Below, one piece after another: positions 22,089 to 29,633 of a stretch of DNA of 64,000 bases. A program made the position numbers and the translations under genes. The notes under the pieces were generated by a model. It was not told where the DNA came from, did not search any database, and was given only the letters and a program-made list of their open reading frames with translations. The stretch covers positions 12,217 to 76,216 of the forward strand of contig JBKQIF010000044.1 of assembly GCA_052148435.1 (NCBI GenBank). The letters run 5' to 3'. The stretch comes from JBEKYD01 sp052148435. GTDB taxonomy: Bacteria > Acidobacteriota > Terriglobia > Bryobacterales > Bryobacteraceae. Each line of letters opens with the position of its first letter. Position 1 is the stretch's first letter.

Positions 22089-23543
22089 ATGGCCAAAGTC
22101 CTGATCCCTACCCCGCTGCGCCAGTTCACCGCCAAGCTGGATACCGTCACCGCGTCCGGCGCGAGCGTCGGCGCCGTGCTGGACGCCCTTACGGCGCAGT
22201 ATCCCGATTTGCGCAAACAGATTTTCAACGACGAAGGCAAACTGCGCAGCTTCGTCAACGTCTATCTGAACGACGAAGATATCCGCTACCTCGGCAAGAC
22301 CGCTACGCCGGTCGCCGATGGCGACACCCTTTCCCTGGTGCCCTCCATTGCCGGCGGCTCCGCGGTTGCCGCCCCGCCCGAGGAAGCGGCGCTGACCAAA
22401 GACGAGATTCTGCGCTATAGCCGTCACCTGATCCTGCCCGAAGTGGGCATGGAAGGCCAGCAAAAGCTGAAAGCCGCCAAGGTGCTGCTGGTGGGCGCGG
22501 GCGGACTGGGTGCGCCGCTGGGGCTCTACCTCGCCGCCGCCGGCGTCGGCACGATCGGCATCGTCGATTTCGACGTGGTCGACTTCACCAACCTCCAGCG
22601 CCAGGTGATTCATTCCACCGCCGACGTGGGCCGCAAGAAGATCGATTCGGCCGCCGACAAGATGCTGGCCATCAACCCATTCCTGAAGATCGTCAAGCAC
22701 GAAACCGCGCTTTCGAGCGAGAACGCGCTGGAGATTCTCAAAGACTATGACATTGTGGTGGACGGCACCGACAACTTCCCCACCCGCTACCTGGTGAACG
22801 ACGCCTGCGTGCTGCTCGGCAAGCCCAACGTCTACGGTTCCATCTTCCGTTTCGAAGGCCAGGCCACCATTTTCGCTGCCGGGGACGGTCCCTGCTACCG
22901 CTGCCTCTATTCCGAACCGCCGCCTCCCGGCCTGGTGCCGAGCTGCGCCGAGGGAGGCGTGCTGGGAATTCTGCCGGGCACTATCGGCTTGATCCAGGCC
23001 ACCGAGGCCGTGAAGCTGATTCTGGGCGTGGGCGAACCACTCATCGGCCGCCTCCTGCTCTATGACGCCCTGGGAATGCGGTTCCGCGAATTGAAGCTGC
23101 GCAAGAACCCCGAGTGCCCCATCTGCGGCGAGCATCGCACCATCACCAAGCTCATCGATTATCATCAATTTTGCGGCGTGCCCAATCCCAAACACCCCGC
23201 TCCCCCGGAGGAGACCAAAGTGAACAACGGTGAAATCGACGTTACCGAATTGAAAGCCAAGCTCGACCGTGGCGACGACTTCGTGCTGATCGATGTGCGC
23301 GAACCGCACGAATACCGGATCGCCAGCATCCCCGGATCCCGGCTCATTCCGCTCGGCGAGTTCCCCAAGCACGTGGGCGAGTTCGACCCTAACGCCGAGA
23401 TCGTGATCCATTGCAAGATGGGCGGCCGCAGCGCCCGCGCCTGCGCCGTCCTCCGCCAGGCCGGCTTCGAAAAGGTCTACAACGTGAAAGGCGGCATCCT
23501 GGCCTGGAGCGATAAGGTCGATCCCAGCGTGCCGAAGTATTAG
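22089..23543 (+). CDS. CysO-like sulfur carrier fused to E1-like enzyme and rhodanese
   Basis: One 484-residue protein with three domains. Residues 1-90 are a ubiquitin-like ThiS/MoaD/CysO domain ending in LVPSIAGG, with the diglycine at 89-90 not at a free C-terminus. Residues about 100-350 are a ThiF/MoeB/MoeZ adenylyltransferase: KVLLVGAGGLGAPLG (135-141), DFTNLQRQ, a candidate active Cys at 286 (VPSCAEGG) and zinc cysteines 269/272 and 343/346. Residues about 382-480 are a rhodanese with VIHCKMGGRS (Cys442). E1 would adenylate the carrier and the rhodanese supply sulfur, but only after proteolytic release, for which the adjacent JAMM protease is the obvious candidate. Confidence 0.93.
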   Translation: MAKVLIPTPLRQFTAKLDTVTASGASVGAVLDALTAQYPDLRKQIFNDEGKLRSFVNVYLNDEDIRYLGKTATPVADGDTLSLVPSIAGGSAVAAPPEEAALTKDEILRYSRHLILPEVGMEGQQKLKAAKVLLVGAGGLGAPLGLYLAAAGVGTIGIVDFDVVDFTNLQRQVIHSTADVGRKKIDSAADKMLAINPFLKIVKHETALSSENALEILKDYDIVVDGTDNFPTRYLVNDACVLLGKPNVYGSIFRFEGQATIFAAGDGPCYRCLYSEPPPPGLVPSCAEGGVLGILPGTIGLIQATEAVKLILGVGEPLIGRLLLYDALGMRFRELKLRKNPECPICGEHRTITKLIDYHQFCGVPNPKHPAPPEETKVNNGEIDVTELKAKLDRGDDFVLIDVREPHEYRIASIPGSRLIPLGEFPKHVGEFDPNAEIVIHCKMGGRSARACAVLRQAGFEKVYNVKGGILAWSDKVDPSVPKY

Positions 23544-23666
23544 GGGATGTGGGGGGATCGACCTCTACCCCGGGGCCGCTTGAGAACCGTGACACGACGC
23601 TCGACCCGCCAGAGACACGAAGGCACCTCCTAACCGCCCACCCCGGATAGCTTGTATCCTGGTGCC

Positions 23667-25220
23667 ATGCGGTCTTCCTGTATCTTGTTCGCACTCGCCT
23701 GCGCCGCGCTCGCGCCGCAGGTCCACGCCGACGACTGGACCGGACACTGGGTGGTGCCAGCGGCCAGCCAGAGCACGCCCCTCCCCGGCCGTGGCGGCCG
23801 GGGAGGCGCCGCGGCCATGTCGCTGTGGCTCAAAGCCGACGGCGCCCGCCTGACCGGATATCTGTCCGGCCGCGGCGGCGATACACCTATCTCCGAGGGT
23901 AAGATCGAGGGTGATCGTTTTTCGTTCGTCGTGGTCACCGACTACTACGGCGAAGAGCGGCGCGCCAATTACTCGGGTGTGCGGGCGGGCCCGGAATTAA
24001 CAATCACGCTGCCGGCAACCGGCGGCCGCGGCGGTCCGCGCGAAATCACGCTCATCCGCGCCTCCACCGAACCCCCCCCGCCCCTGCCCCAGCCGCCACC
24101 CAAGGTGACCTTGCCCGCAGCCAAAGACGTGCCCTATAACGGCCTCGCCAAGACCCCGCCCATGGGTTGGAATAGCTGGAACAAGTTCCGCAACCAGGTG
24201 AGCGACCAACTGGTGCGGCAGGTGGCCGATGCCATGGTTAGGAACGGCATGAAGGACGCCGGCTACCTCTACGTCAACGTCGACGACACCTGGGAAGCGG
24301 GGCGCGACGCGCAAGGAAACATCCAGACCAACGAGCGTTTCCCCGACATGAAGGCGCTGGCCGATTACATCCATGGCAAGGGCCTGAAGCTCGGCATCTA
24401 TTCGGGGCCTGGCCCCAAGACCTGCGCCAATTACGAAGCCAGCTACCAGCATGAAGAGCAGGATGCCAAGACCTACGCTGCGTGGGGCGTGGACTACCTC
24501 AAATACGACTGGTGCAGCGCCGGCCAGTTGTATGACTACCATTCCATGCAGGCGGCCTACGCCAAAATGGGCCTGGCGCTCCAAAGCTCCGGGCGCCCGA
24601 TCGTTTTCAGCCTGTGCCAGTACGGCCTGCTCAAGGTGCAACAGTGGGGCGCCAGCGTCGGCGGCAACCTGTGGCGCACCACCGGCGACATCAGCGACAA
24701 CTGGCAGTCCATGTCGCACATCGGATTCGATCAGCAGGCGGGCTTGGAACCCGACGCCGGCCCCGGCCATTGGAACGACCCCGATATGCTCGAAATCGGC
24801 AACGGCGGCATGACCGATACCGAGTACCGCACTCACATGAGCCTGTGGTCGCTGCTGGCGGCGCCCTTGCTGGCCGGCAACGATCTCCGCGACGTGCCGC
24901 CCAATATCCTGGAGATCCTGACCAACAAGGAAGTCGTCGCCATCGATCAGGACCCGCTGGGGAAGCAAGGGAAGCGCGTGGCCAAGAGCGGCGATTTGGA
25001 AGTTTGGGCGCGGCCCCTGGCCGGTGGCGCTTGGGCCGTGGGCCTGTTCAACCGCGGCGATGCCTCCGCCAAGGCTACTTTCCACGCTTCCGACATCGGC
25101 CTGGCGCGCATCGCCAAGATCCGCGACTTGTGGGCCCATGCCGACCGGAAGGCCGGCGCCGAATACTCCGCCGACGTGGCCTCCCACGGCGTGGTCATGC
25201 TAAAAGTGCAGGGACGATAG
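23667..25220 (+). CDS. Secreted GH27 alpha-galactosidase
   Basis: About 517 residues from the ATG at 23667, chosen for the signal peptide MRSSCILFALACAALAPQVHA. Residues about 20-135 are a beta-rich N-terminal domain. The GH27 barrel starts at TPPMGWNSWNKF and includes YVNVDDTWEAG, the nucleophile in YLKYDWCSAG and the acid/base aspartate in WRTTGDISDNW, then WNDPDMLEIGN. A C-terminal beta-sandwich ends the protein. It removes terminal alpha-galactose from oligosaccharides or galactomannan and should act in the periplasm or outside. It is transcribed alone. Confidence 0.93.
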   Translation: MRSSCILFALACAALAPQVHADDWTGHWVVPAASQSTPLPGRGGRGGAAAMSLWLKADGARLTGYLSGRGGDTPISEGKIEGDRFSFVVVTDYYGEERRANYSGVRAGPELTITLPATGGRGGPREITLIRASTEPPPPLPQPPPKVTLPAAKDVPYNGLAKTPPMGWNSWNKFRNQVSDQLVRQVADAMVRNGMKDAGYLYVNVDDTWEAGRDAQGNIQTNERFPDMKALADYIHGKGLKLGIYSGPGPKTCANYEASYQHEEQDAKTYAAWGVDYLKYDWCSAGQLYDYHSMQAAYAKMGLALQSSGRPIVFSLCQYGLLKVQQWGASVGGNLWRTTGDISDNWQSMSHIGFDQQAGLEPDAGPGHWNDPDMLEIGNGGMTDTEYRTHMSLWSLLAAPLLAGNDLRDVPPNILEILTNKEVVAIDQDPLGKQGKRVAKSGDLEVWARPLAGGAWAVGLFNRGDASAKATFHASDIGLARIAKIRDLWAHADRKAGAEYSADVASHGVVMLKVQGR

Positions 25221-25261
25221 CGGCGGAAATGCGGCAAAGCGGGCTACCATTGTAGTTGCGG

Positions 25262-25951
25262 ATGGTGGCGAGAAAAAAGAGGGGCGGCGTACTGCGGTCC
25301 GTGCTGCTGTGGAGTGCGGCCGCGATCCTGCTGGTTCATCTCTGCGCCTTCCTCGTGTTGGTGGGTCTGCGATGGCTCAATCCGCCTACCACGGCGGTAC
25401 AGGCGGAGCGGCGGGTATCGGCCTGGGTTCTGCATAAGCCGTATCGCAAACACTACACCTTCGTGCCCCTCCGCCGCATTTCGCCCAACCTGCAGCACGC
25501 CGTAGTGGCCGCCGAAGACGGGCGTTTCTATCGGCACCACGGCATCGACTGGCAGGAGGTGCAGAAGGTCGTCGATGAAGATCTGGATAAAGGCAAAATG
25601 GGCCGCGGAGGCTCCACCATCACCCAACAATTAGTGAAGAATTTGTTTTTGAGCACCAACCGCTCGCTACTGTGGAAAGCCTTCGAGTTTACGCTGGCCC
25701 CGGCCGCCGAACTGGTGCTCCCCAAGCGCCGAATCCTAGAGCTTTATCTGAACGTGATCGAATGGGGACCGGGCATTTACGGAGCCGAAGCGGCGGCCGG
25801 TTCCTGGTACCACGTGCCGGCGGCGCGGCTCGACCGCGACCAGGCTGCCCGGCTGGCGGCTCTGCTGCCATCGCCCTTACGCCGCCGTCCCGGCCGCGTC
25901 AACTGGTACAGCACCGAGATCCAGCACCGCATGGAGGAAGCCGGCTGGTGA
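25262..25951 (+). CDS. mtgA: Monofunctional biosynthetic peptidoglycan transglycosylase
   Basis: MtgA polymerises lipid II into glycan strands. About 229 residues from the ATG at 25262 (a TTG two codons earlier is possible). A membrane anchor lies at about residues 12-35, then a GT51 domain with the catalytic glutamate in VVAAEDGRFYRHHGIDW, GGSTITQQLVKNLFL, the RKxxE-like KRRILELYLN and WGPGIYGAEAAA. No transpeptidase domain follows. It overlaps the next gene by 4 bases (GTGA), so synthesis and cleavage enzymes for the wall are made together. Confidence 0.93.
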   Translation: MVARKKRGGVLRSVLLWSAAAILLVHLCAFLVLVGLRWLNPPTTAVQAERRVSAWVLHKPYRKHYTFVPLRRISPNLQHAVVAAEDGRFYRHHGIDWQEVQKVVDEDLDKGKMGRGGSTITQQLVKNLFLSTNRSLLWKAFEFTLAPAAELVLPKRRILELYLNVIEWGPGIYGAEAAAGSWYHVPAARLDRDQAARLAALLPSPLRRRPGRVNWYSTEIQHRMEEAGW

Positions 25952-27384
25952 GAATCGGTACCGCCCTTACGCTCGCCGCGGGGATTGCCCTGGCCGCCGC
26001 CGCTGCCGCCCTCGCGCCCACAGTCTTCGTTCCCGGCCACCGCATTCCCGGAGTGGGCGTGGAGCGCAAAGAGCTGGACGACGAGTTGCTGGAGTTGCGC
26101 ACCCAGCGCATGATCCAGGCCCAAACCTTCGGTATCCTGCGCGAAGGCGGCGCGCTCGCGGGAGCCAGGCGCATTGTCGACTCTCCCAGGCTGCAGTCCT
26201 TGTTTCAGGCGGCTTCGGGACGCAGCGGCATCCCCAGAGATTTGCTCGAAGCCATCGCCTACCTCGAAAGCTTCGGAGATCCCGCCGCGCAAAGTCCCGC
26301 CGGGCCCAGAGGCATCATGCAGATTTCGGTGCCCACGGCGCACGACATGGGCCTCGCCGTGGTGGTCGCGACGCGCTATCGCATCGCCAAAGAACGCGTA
26401 GCCGTGACTAAAGCCGGGCATACGCGGTTCAAGACGGTCACCCACCGCACGGCGTACACGGCGATGGTGCGCGACGACCGGCTGGTTCCCGAACGCGCCA
26501 TCCCCGCCGCGGCAATGTACCTGGCCAACCTGGAGCGCAAATTCGGCGGCCGCGACTGGGCCATCTTCGCCTATCACTGCGGCGCCGGCTGCGTCTCGGA
26601 AATGATCGGGCTGACGCGCAAGGCGCGCGGTGTGCCCGCGGACCAGGTCACCGTGCCGCGCATGTTCTTTTCCGCCACGCCGGGTTGGAACCGCGAGCTG
26701 TATTCCGCCATCGAAGCGCAGATGCTGCGCGACTATTCGCCGACGTATTATTTCCGCATCATGCGCGTCCAGGAGCTGCTGGCGCTCTACCGCAGCGATC
26801 CGAAAGCCTTCGCCGCCATGTTCGCAGAATATCGGGCGAACTACAGCACCACCGCCCGAGCGCCCCACCGGCTGGCGCTGTGGCTCACACCGAAAGACCT
26901 GGTGTTCCGCAGCCCGGCGGATATTCAGGCCGATGCCGGCCAGCGCCTGGCGCCGGCGCCCGATCGTTCCGCCTACCTCGGCTACACCCTGCGGTTGACC
27001 TCCGGCGCCGCGGCGGTGGCTACTCCCGCGGCCCTGGGCACGCTAGAATACCTGGCTTACGAAACCCGCCGGCTCTACGAATCGATGGAGCCCGGCGAAG
27101 ATTCGTTCCGCCCCCTAGAGGTCACTTCGCTGGTGGAACCCGAGGCCGCGGCTCTTCCGGAGGGCGCCGGCGAAGCGTTGGCACACAGGTCGGGCGAAGT
27201 CTTCGATATTACCATCGGGAATCTTCCCACCGGCGAGCTGGAATGCCTGCGGTTCATCCTCGACGATCTCGGTTGGGACGGCTACCTCGGCTTTTTCGAA
27301 GAAGGCCGCGATAGCCTGCACATCGGCTGCGCCCCCGCCGCCCGCGATTTCTTCACCAGCGTATTTCAGGAAGCGGGGCAGTAG
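25948..27384 (+). CDS. Lytic transglycosylase (SLT domain) protein
   Basis: About 478 residues from a GTG at 25948 that overlaps the mtgA stop; the longer frame lies inside mtgA. After a signal/anchor (MRIGTALTLAAGIALAAAAA) comes an SLT domain at about 75-220: IPRDLLEAIAYLESFGDP with the catalytic Glu, the PRGIMQISVPTAHDMG strand, then AAAMYLANLERKFGGRDWAIFAYHCGAG. About 250 further residues are not recognised. It should cleave glycan strands to 1,6-anhydro ends. Pairing with a transglycosylase polymerase in one operon suggests a local wall-remodelling unit. Confidence 0.85.
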   Translation: MRIGTALTLAAGIALAAAAAALAPTVFVPGHRIPGVGVERKELDDELLELRTQRMIQAQTFGILREGGALAGARRIVDSPRLQSLFQAASGRSGIPRDLLEAIAYLESFGDPAAQSPAGPRGIMQISVPTAHDMGLAVVVATRYRIAKERVAVTKAGHTRFKTVTHRTAYTAMVRDDRLVPERAIPAAAMYLANLERKFGGRDWAIFAYHCGAGCVSEMIGLTRKARGVPADQVTVPRMFFSATPGWNRELYSAIEAQMLRDYSPTYYFRIMRVQELLALYRSDPKAFAAMFAEYRANYSTTARAPHRLALWLTPKDLVFRSPADIQADAGQRLAPAPDRSAYLGYTLRLTSGAAAVATPAALGTLEYLAYETRRLYESMEPGEDSFRPLEVTSLVEPEAAALPEGAGEALAHRSGEVFDITIGNLPTGELECLRFILDDLGWDGYLGFFEEGRDSLHIGCAPAARDFFTSVFQEAGQ

Positions 27385-27422
27385 GCCGTGGCGAAGGCCG
27401 TCAAGCCTGCGCAGGCTGTGGG

Positions 27423-27459
27423 GCAGGTTGGTAACCTGCGGACCGATTGTCAATCGGTC
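27423..27459. repeat. Twin perfect hairpins, REP-like
   Basis: gcaggtt-ggt-aacctgc (27423-27439) and gaccgatt-gtc-aatcggtc (27441-27459) are two perfect stem-loops with 3-base loops, separated by one base. They lie 39 bases after the lytic transglycosylase stop and may end that transcript. The tight tandem form also fits a dispersed REP-type repeat. Confidence 0.75.
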
Positions 27460-27554
27460 CAGCCGGGCGCCCACCGCACCTTGTGATCCCCCCAAGGAGG
27501 CTACGCGCGACACAGCGTATGCCCAGATCGCGCAACGGTGCCGCGCTCCATCAG

Positions 27555-27588
27555 TATGCTTGACGTAACGCATAACGGCTGGTATTCT
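27555..27588 (+). promoter_or_regulatory. higBA promoter with overlapping operator palindrome
   Basis: TTGACG (27560-27565), a 17-base spacer and TATTCT (27583-27588) form a promoter whose start point would fall at about 27595, on the higB ATG at 27594. The 20-base segment 27555-27574, with arms tatgc and gcata, is palindromic at 16 of 20 positions and covers the -35 box, a likely site for HigA autorepression. Confidence 0.65.
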
Positions 27589-27593
27589 AGTGA

Positions 27594-27878
27594 ATGATCG
27601 TCGGTTTTCGCGACAAGCGCACCAGGGACTTCGCCGCCGGGGAACGAGTGAAAGCTTTCTCTGGAATCGAGCGGCCCGCGCACCTGAAGCTGGACCGGTT
27701 GGACGCGGCTACGGCGCTCAAGGACCTCGCCGCCCTGCCCGGTAATCGTTTTGAAGCGCTGGCCGGCGACCGTAAGGGGCAGTACAGCATCCGCATCAAC
27801 GATCGATGGCGGATCTGTTTTGAATGGCCGGACGGAGCGCCGGGGCCGTCGGACGTGGAGATTGTCGACTATCACTGA
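27594..27878 (+). CDS. higB: HigB-type ribosome-dependent ribonuclease toxin
   Basis: HigB cuts mRNA on the ribosome. The 94-residue protein has the RelE/HigB pattern: MIVGFRDKRTRDFAAGERV, LAALPGNRFEALAGDRKGQY and the core IRINDRWRICFEW. The ATG at 27594 lies 5 bases after the -10 box, so its message is probably leaderless and translated without a Shine-Dalgarno site. The antitoxin gene 10 bases downstream has a strong site (tgaggagga), which would favour antitoxin over toxin. Confidence 0.93.
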   Translation: MIVGFRDKRTRDFAAGERVKAFSGIERPAHLKLDRLDAATALKDLAALPGNRFEALAGDRKGQYSIRINDRWRICFEWPDGAPGPSDVEIVDYH

Positions 27879-27888
27879 GGAGGACGCT

Positions 27889-28191
27889 ATGGCAGTGTTT
27901 GCAATCCATCCGGGGGAACACCTGGCCGAAGAATTAAATGAACTCGGCATGAGCGCCGCCGAACTGGCGCGCAAGCTCGACGTGCCGACCAACCGTATCA
28001 CCGGCATTTTGAATGGCCAGCGCGCCATCACCGGCGACACCGCCTTGCGTCTGGCCCATTTCTTCGGCACGAGCGCGGCGTTCTGGCTGAACCTGCAAAG
28101 TCTCTACGAGCTTCGCCTGGCCCAGAAGAAGGCAGGAAAATCGATCGACGCGCTCCCCAGGCTGAAGCACGCCGAGCACGCTCCCGCGTGA
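27889..28191 (+). CDS. higA: HigA-type antitoxin, XRE helix-turn-helix
   Basis: About 100 residues from the ATG at 27889, preceded by a strong ribosome site. The XRE domain spans about 8-75: IHPGEHLAEELNELGMSAAE, then LDVPTNRITGILNGQRAITG and FFGTSAAFWLNLQ, the VapI/HigA family end. HigA neutralises HigB and represses the operon, probably at the palindrome at 27555-27574. A longer frame to 27751 lies inside higB and is not used. Confidence 0.94.
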   Translation: MAVFAIHPGEHLAEELNELGMSAAELARKLDVPTNRITGILNGQRAITGDTALRLAHFFGTSAAFWLNLQSLYELRLAQKKAGKSIDALPRLKHAEHAPA

Positions 28192-28327
28192 GAGAGTGGC
28201 TACCAAATGCCCAAGCAATACCGCAGTCCCCTAATGGCATCGATCCACTAAAACTAAACCGCCGAGGGTCTCCACGCCGCCGGCGCCCGCAGTTGCACCC
28301 CTCAGCAAACTGGCGCCCACTCCCGCC

Positions 28328-29527
28328 TCAGCTCTCCACCCGTCCCGCCGCCGCGTTCCACCGCAAACGCCGCCCCTGCTGCAACGACAGATTGGCCATC
28401 TGCACCACCAGGGCGGCTTGGAACGCGATGCGCATCGGCGCGGCCGGCTCCTGGCGCGAGCGGACGCATTCCAGGAAATTCCGCACGTGCAGGTCAGTAG
28501 CATAGCCGAAGCCGCGCTCCGATTTCTGCGCGATGGAAGGCTCGTCCTCGGCGCCTTTGGGGAACACCTTCAGTTCTTCGCGGCCGATATCCATCCGCGC
28601 CAGATCGCCGTCGAGCTGGTTCAACTGGTCGTTGCGGGACTGGTATTGCATGGCGGCATAATTGATCGAAAACACGCCCATGAAATCCTCGGCATATTCG
28701 GCGATCGCAACCACGGATTCGGGTCGATCGACGCCCGGTTTGTGCGGCTTGCCCGCCGAAGCGTTCACCGCCAGCGGGTAACCGGCGCCCATCAGCATGT
28801 GGATGCCGTCGAACACGTGCGCGCCCTGGTCGGCCACTATCCCGCCGGCGTAATCCGAATAGAAGCGCCATTGCCGAAAACGGTTGGCATCGAACGGGCG
28901 CCGCGGCGCCGGCCCTTGCCACTGTTCCCAATCGAGCGGCCCATCGAGTTTGGCCGCCACCCCGCCGCCCAGGTAATTGTTCAGCCACCAGGAGCGGACC
29001 ATTCGCACCGTGCCCAGCTTGCCCGCCGCCACCAGGTCGCGACCCTGCCGATAGAGATCGTAGCTGCGGCGCTGCATGCCCACCTGCACGACGCTTCTGG
29101 TTTTCTTCTCCGCCGCCACCAGCTTTACACCCTCTTCCGGCGCATGGCAGAGGGGCTTTTCCACGTAGATATCCTTACCGGCTGCAAGCGCATCCAGCAC
29201 CATTTGCGCGTGCCAGTGCTCGGGTGTGGCAATCAGCACTGCCTGCACGTTCGGATCCGCCAGCAGCTCCTTATAGTTCCGGTAGGGCTTCGGCTTGCCG
29301 CCGGCGGTTTTCGACGCGATTGAGATGGCTTGCTCCAGGTTCGGCTCGTAGACGTCGCAGATGGCGCCCACGCGGATCGACGGGTCCTTCTGGAACACCG
29401 TCATCACGAACGTGCCCCGGCCGCCGCTGCCGATCACCCCAAGCGCTACCTGGTCCGCGGGCGATGCGGTGTGAGCCACCATGGCGCTTCCGGCGCTCAG
29501 CAGGAATGTCCTTCGGTTGGCGTTCAT
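28328..29527 (-). CDS. Tat-exported Gfo/Idh/MocA-family oxidoreductase
   Basis: About 399 residues from the ATG at 29527, with ribosome site ggaggaaacc. The N-terminus ANRRTFLLSAGSAMVAH is a Tat-type signal. The NAD(P) fold follows: ALGVIGSGGRGTFVM, then ATPEHWHAQMVLDALAAGKDIYVEKPLCH with the conserved EKP lysine. The C-terminal alpha/beta domain has GGIVADQGAHVFD with candidate catalytic His/Asp. Family members oxidise or isomerise sugars; exported ones are common in Acidobacteria and Planctomycetes. The substrate is unknown. It is divergent from the PIG-L gene across about 100 bases. Confidence 0.9.
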   Translation of the reverse strand: MNANRRTFLLSAGSAMVAHTASPADQVALGVIGSGGRGTFVMTVFQKDPSIRVGAICDVYEPNLEQAISIASKTAGGKPKPYRNYKELLADPNVQAVLIATPEHWHAQMVLDALAAGKDIYVEKPLCHAPEEGVKLVAAEKKTRSVVQVGMQRRSYDLYRQGRDLVAAGKLGTVRMVRSWWLNNYLGGGVAAKLDGPLDWEQWQGPAPRRPFDANRFRQWRFYSDYAGGIVADQGAHVFDGIHMLMGAGYPLAVNASAGKPHKPGVDRPESVVAIAEYAEDFMGVFSINYAAMQYQSRNDQLNQLDGDLARMDIGREELKVFPKGAEDEPSIAQKSERGFGYATDLHVRNFLECVRSRQEPAAPMRIAFQAALVVQMANLSLQQGRRLRWNAAAGRVES

Positions 29528-29633
29528 CGTGGTTTCCTCCCGGTATGATAGCAGCGGTTTCCGCCACCGGTTCGCCGAAAAGGCAGGCGCCGCTGTTGCG
29601 CCCCTATATAAAATGGATACGACAAGACCATCT

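Noticed and set aside
21987..23411. 474-residue minus-strand frame over the sulfur-carrier fusion
   Set aside because: Antisense shadow. The plus-strand protein has ThiS, E1 and rhodanese motifs in order.
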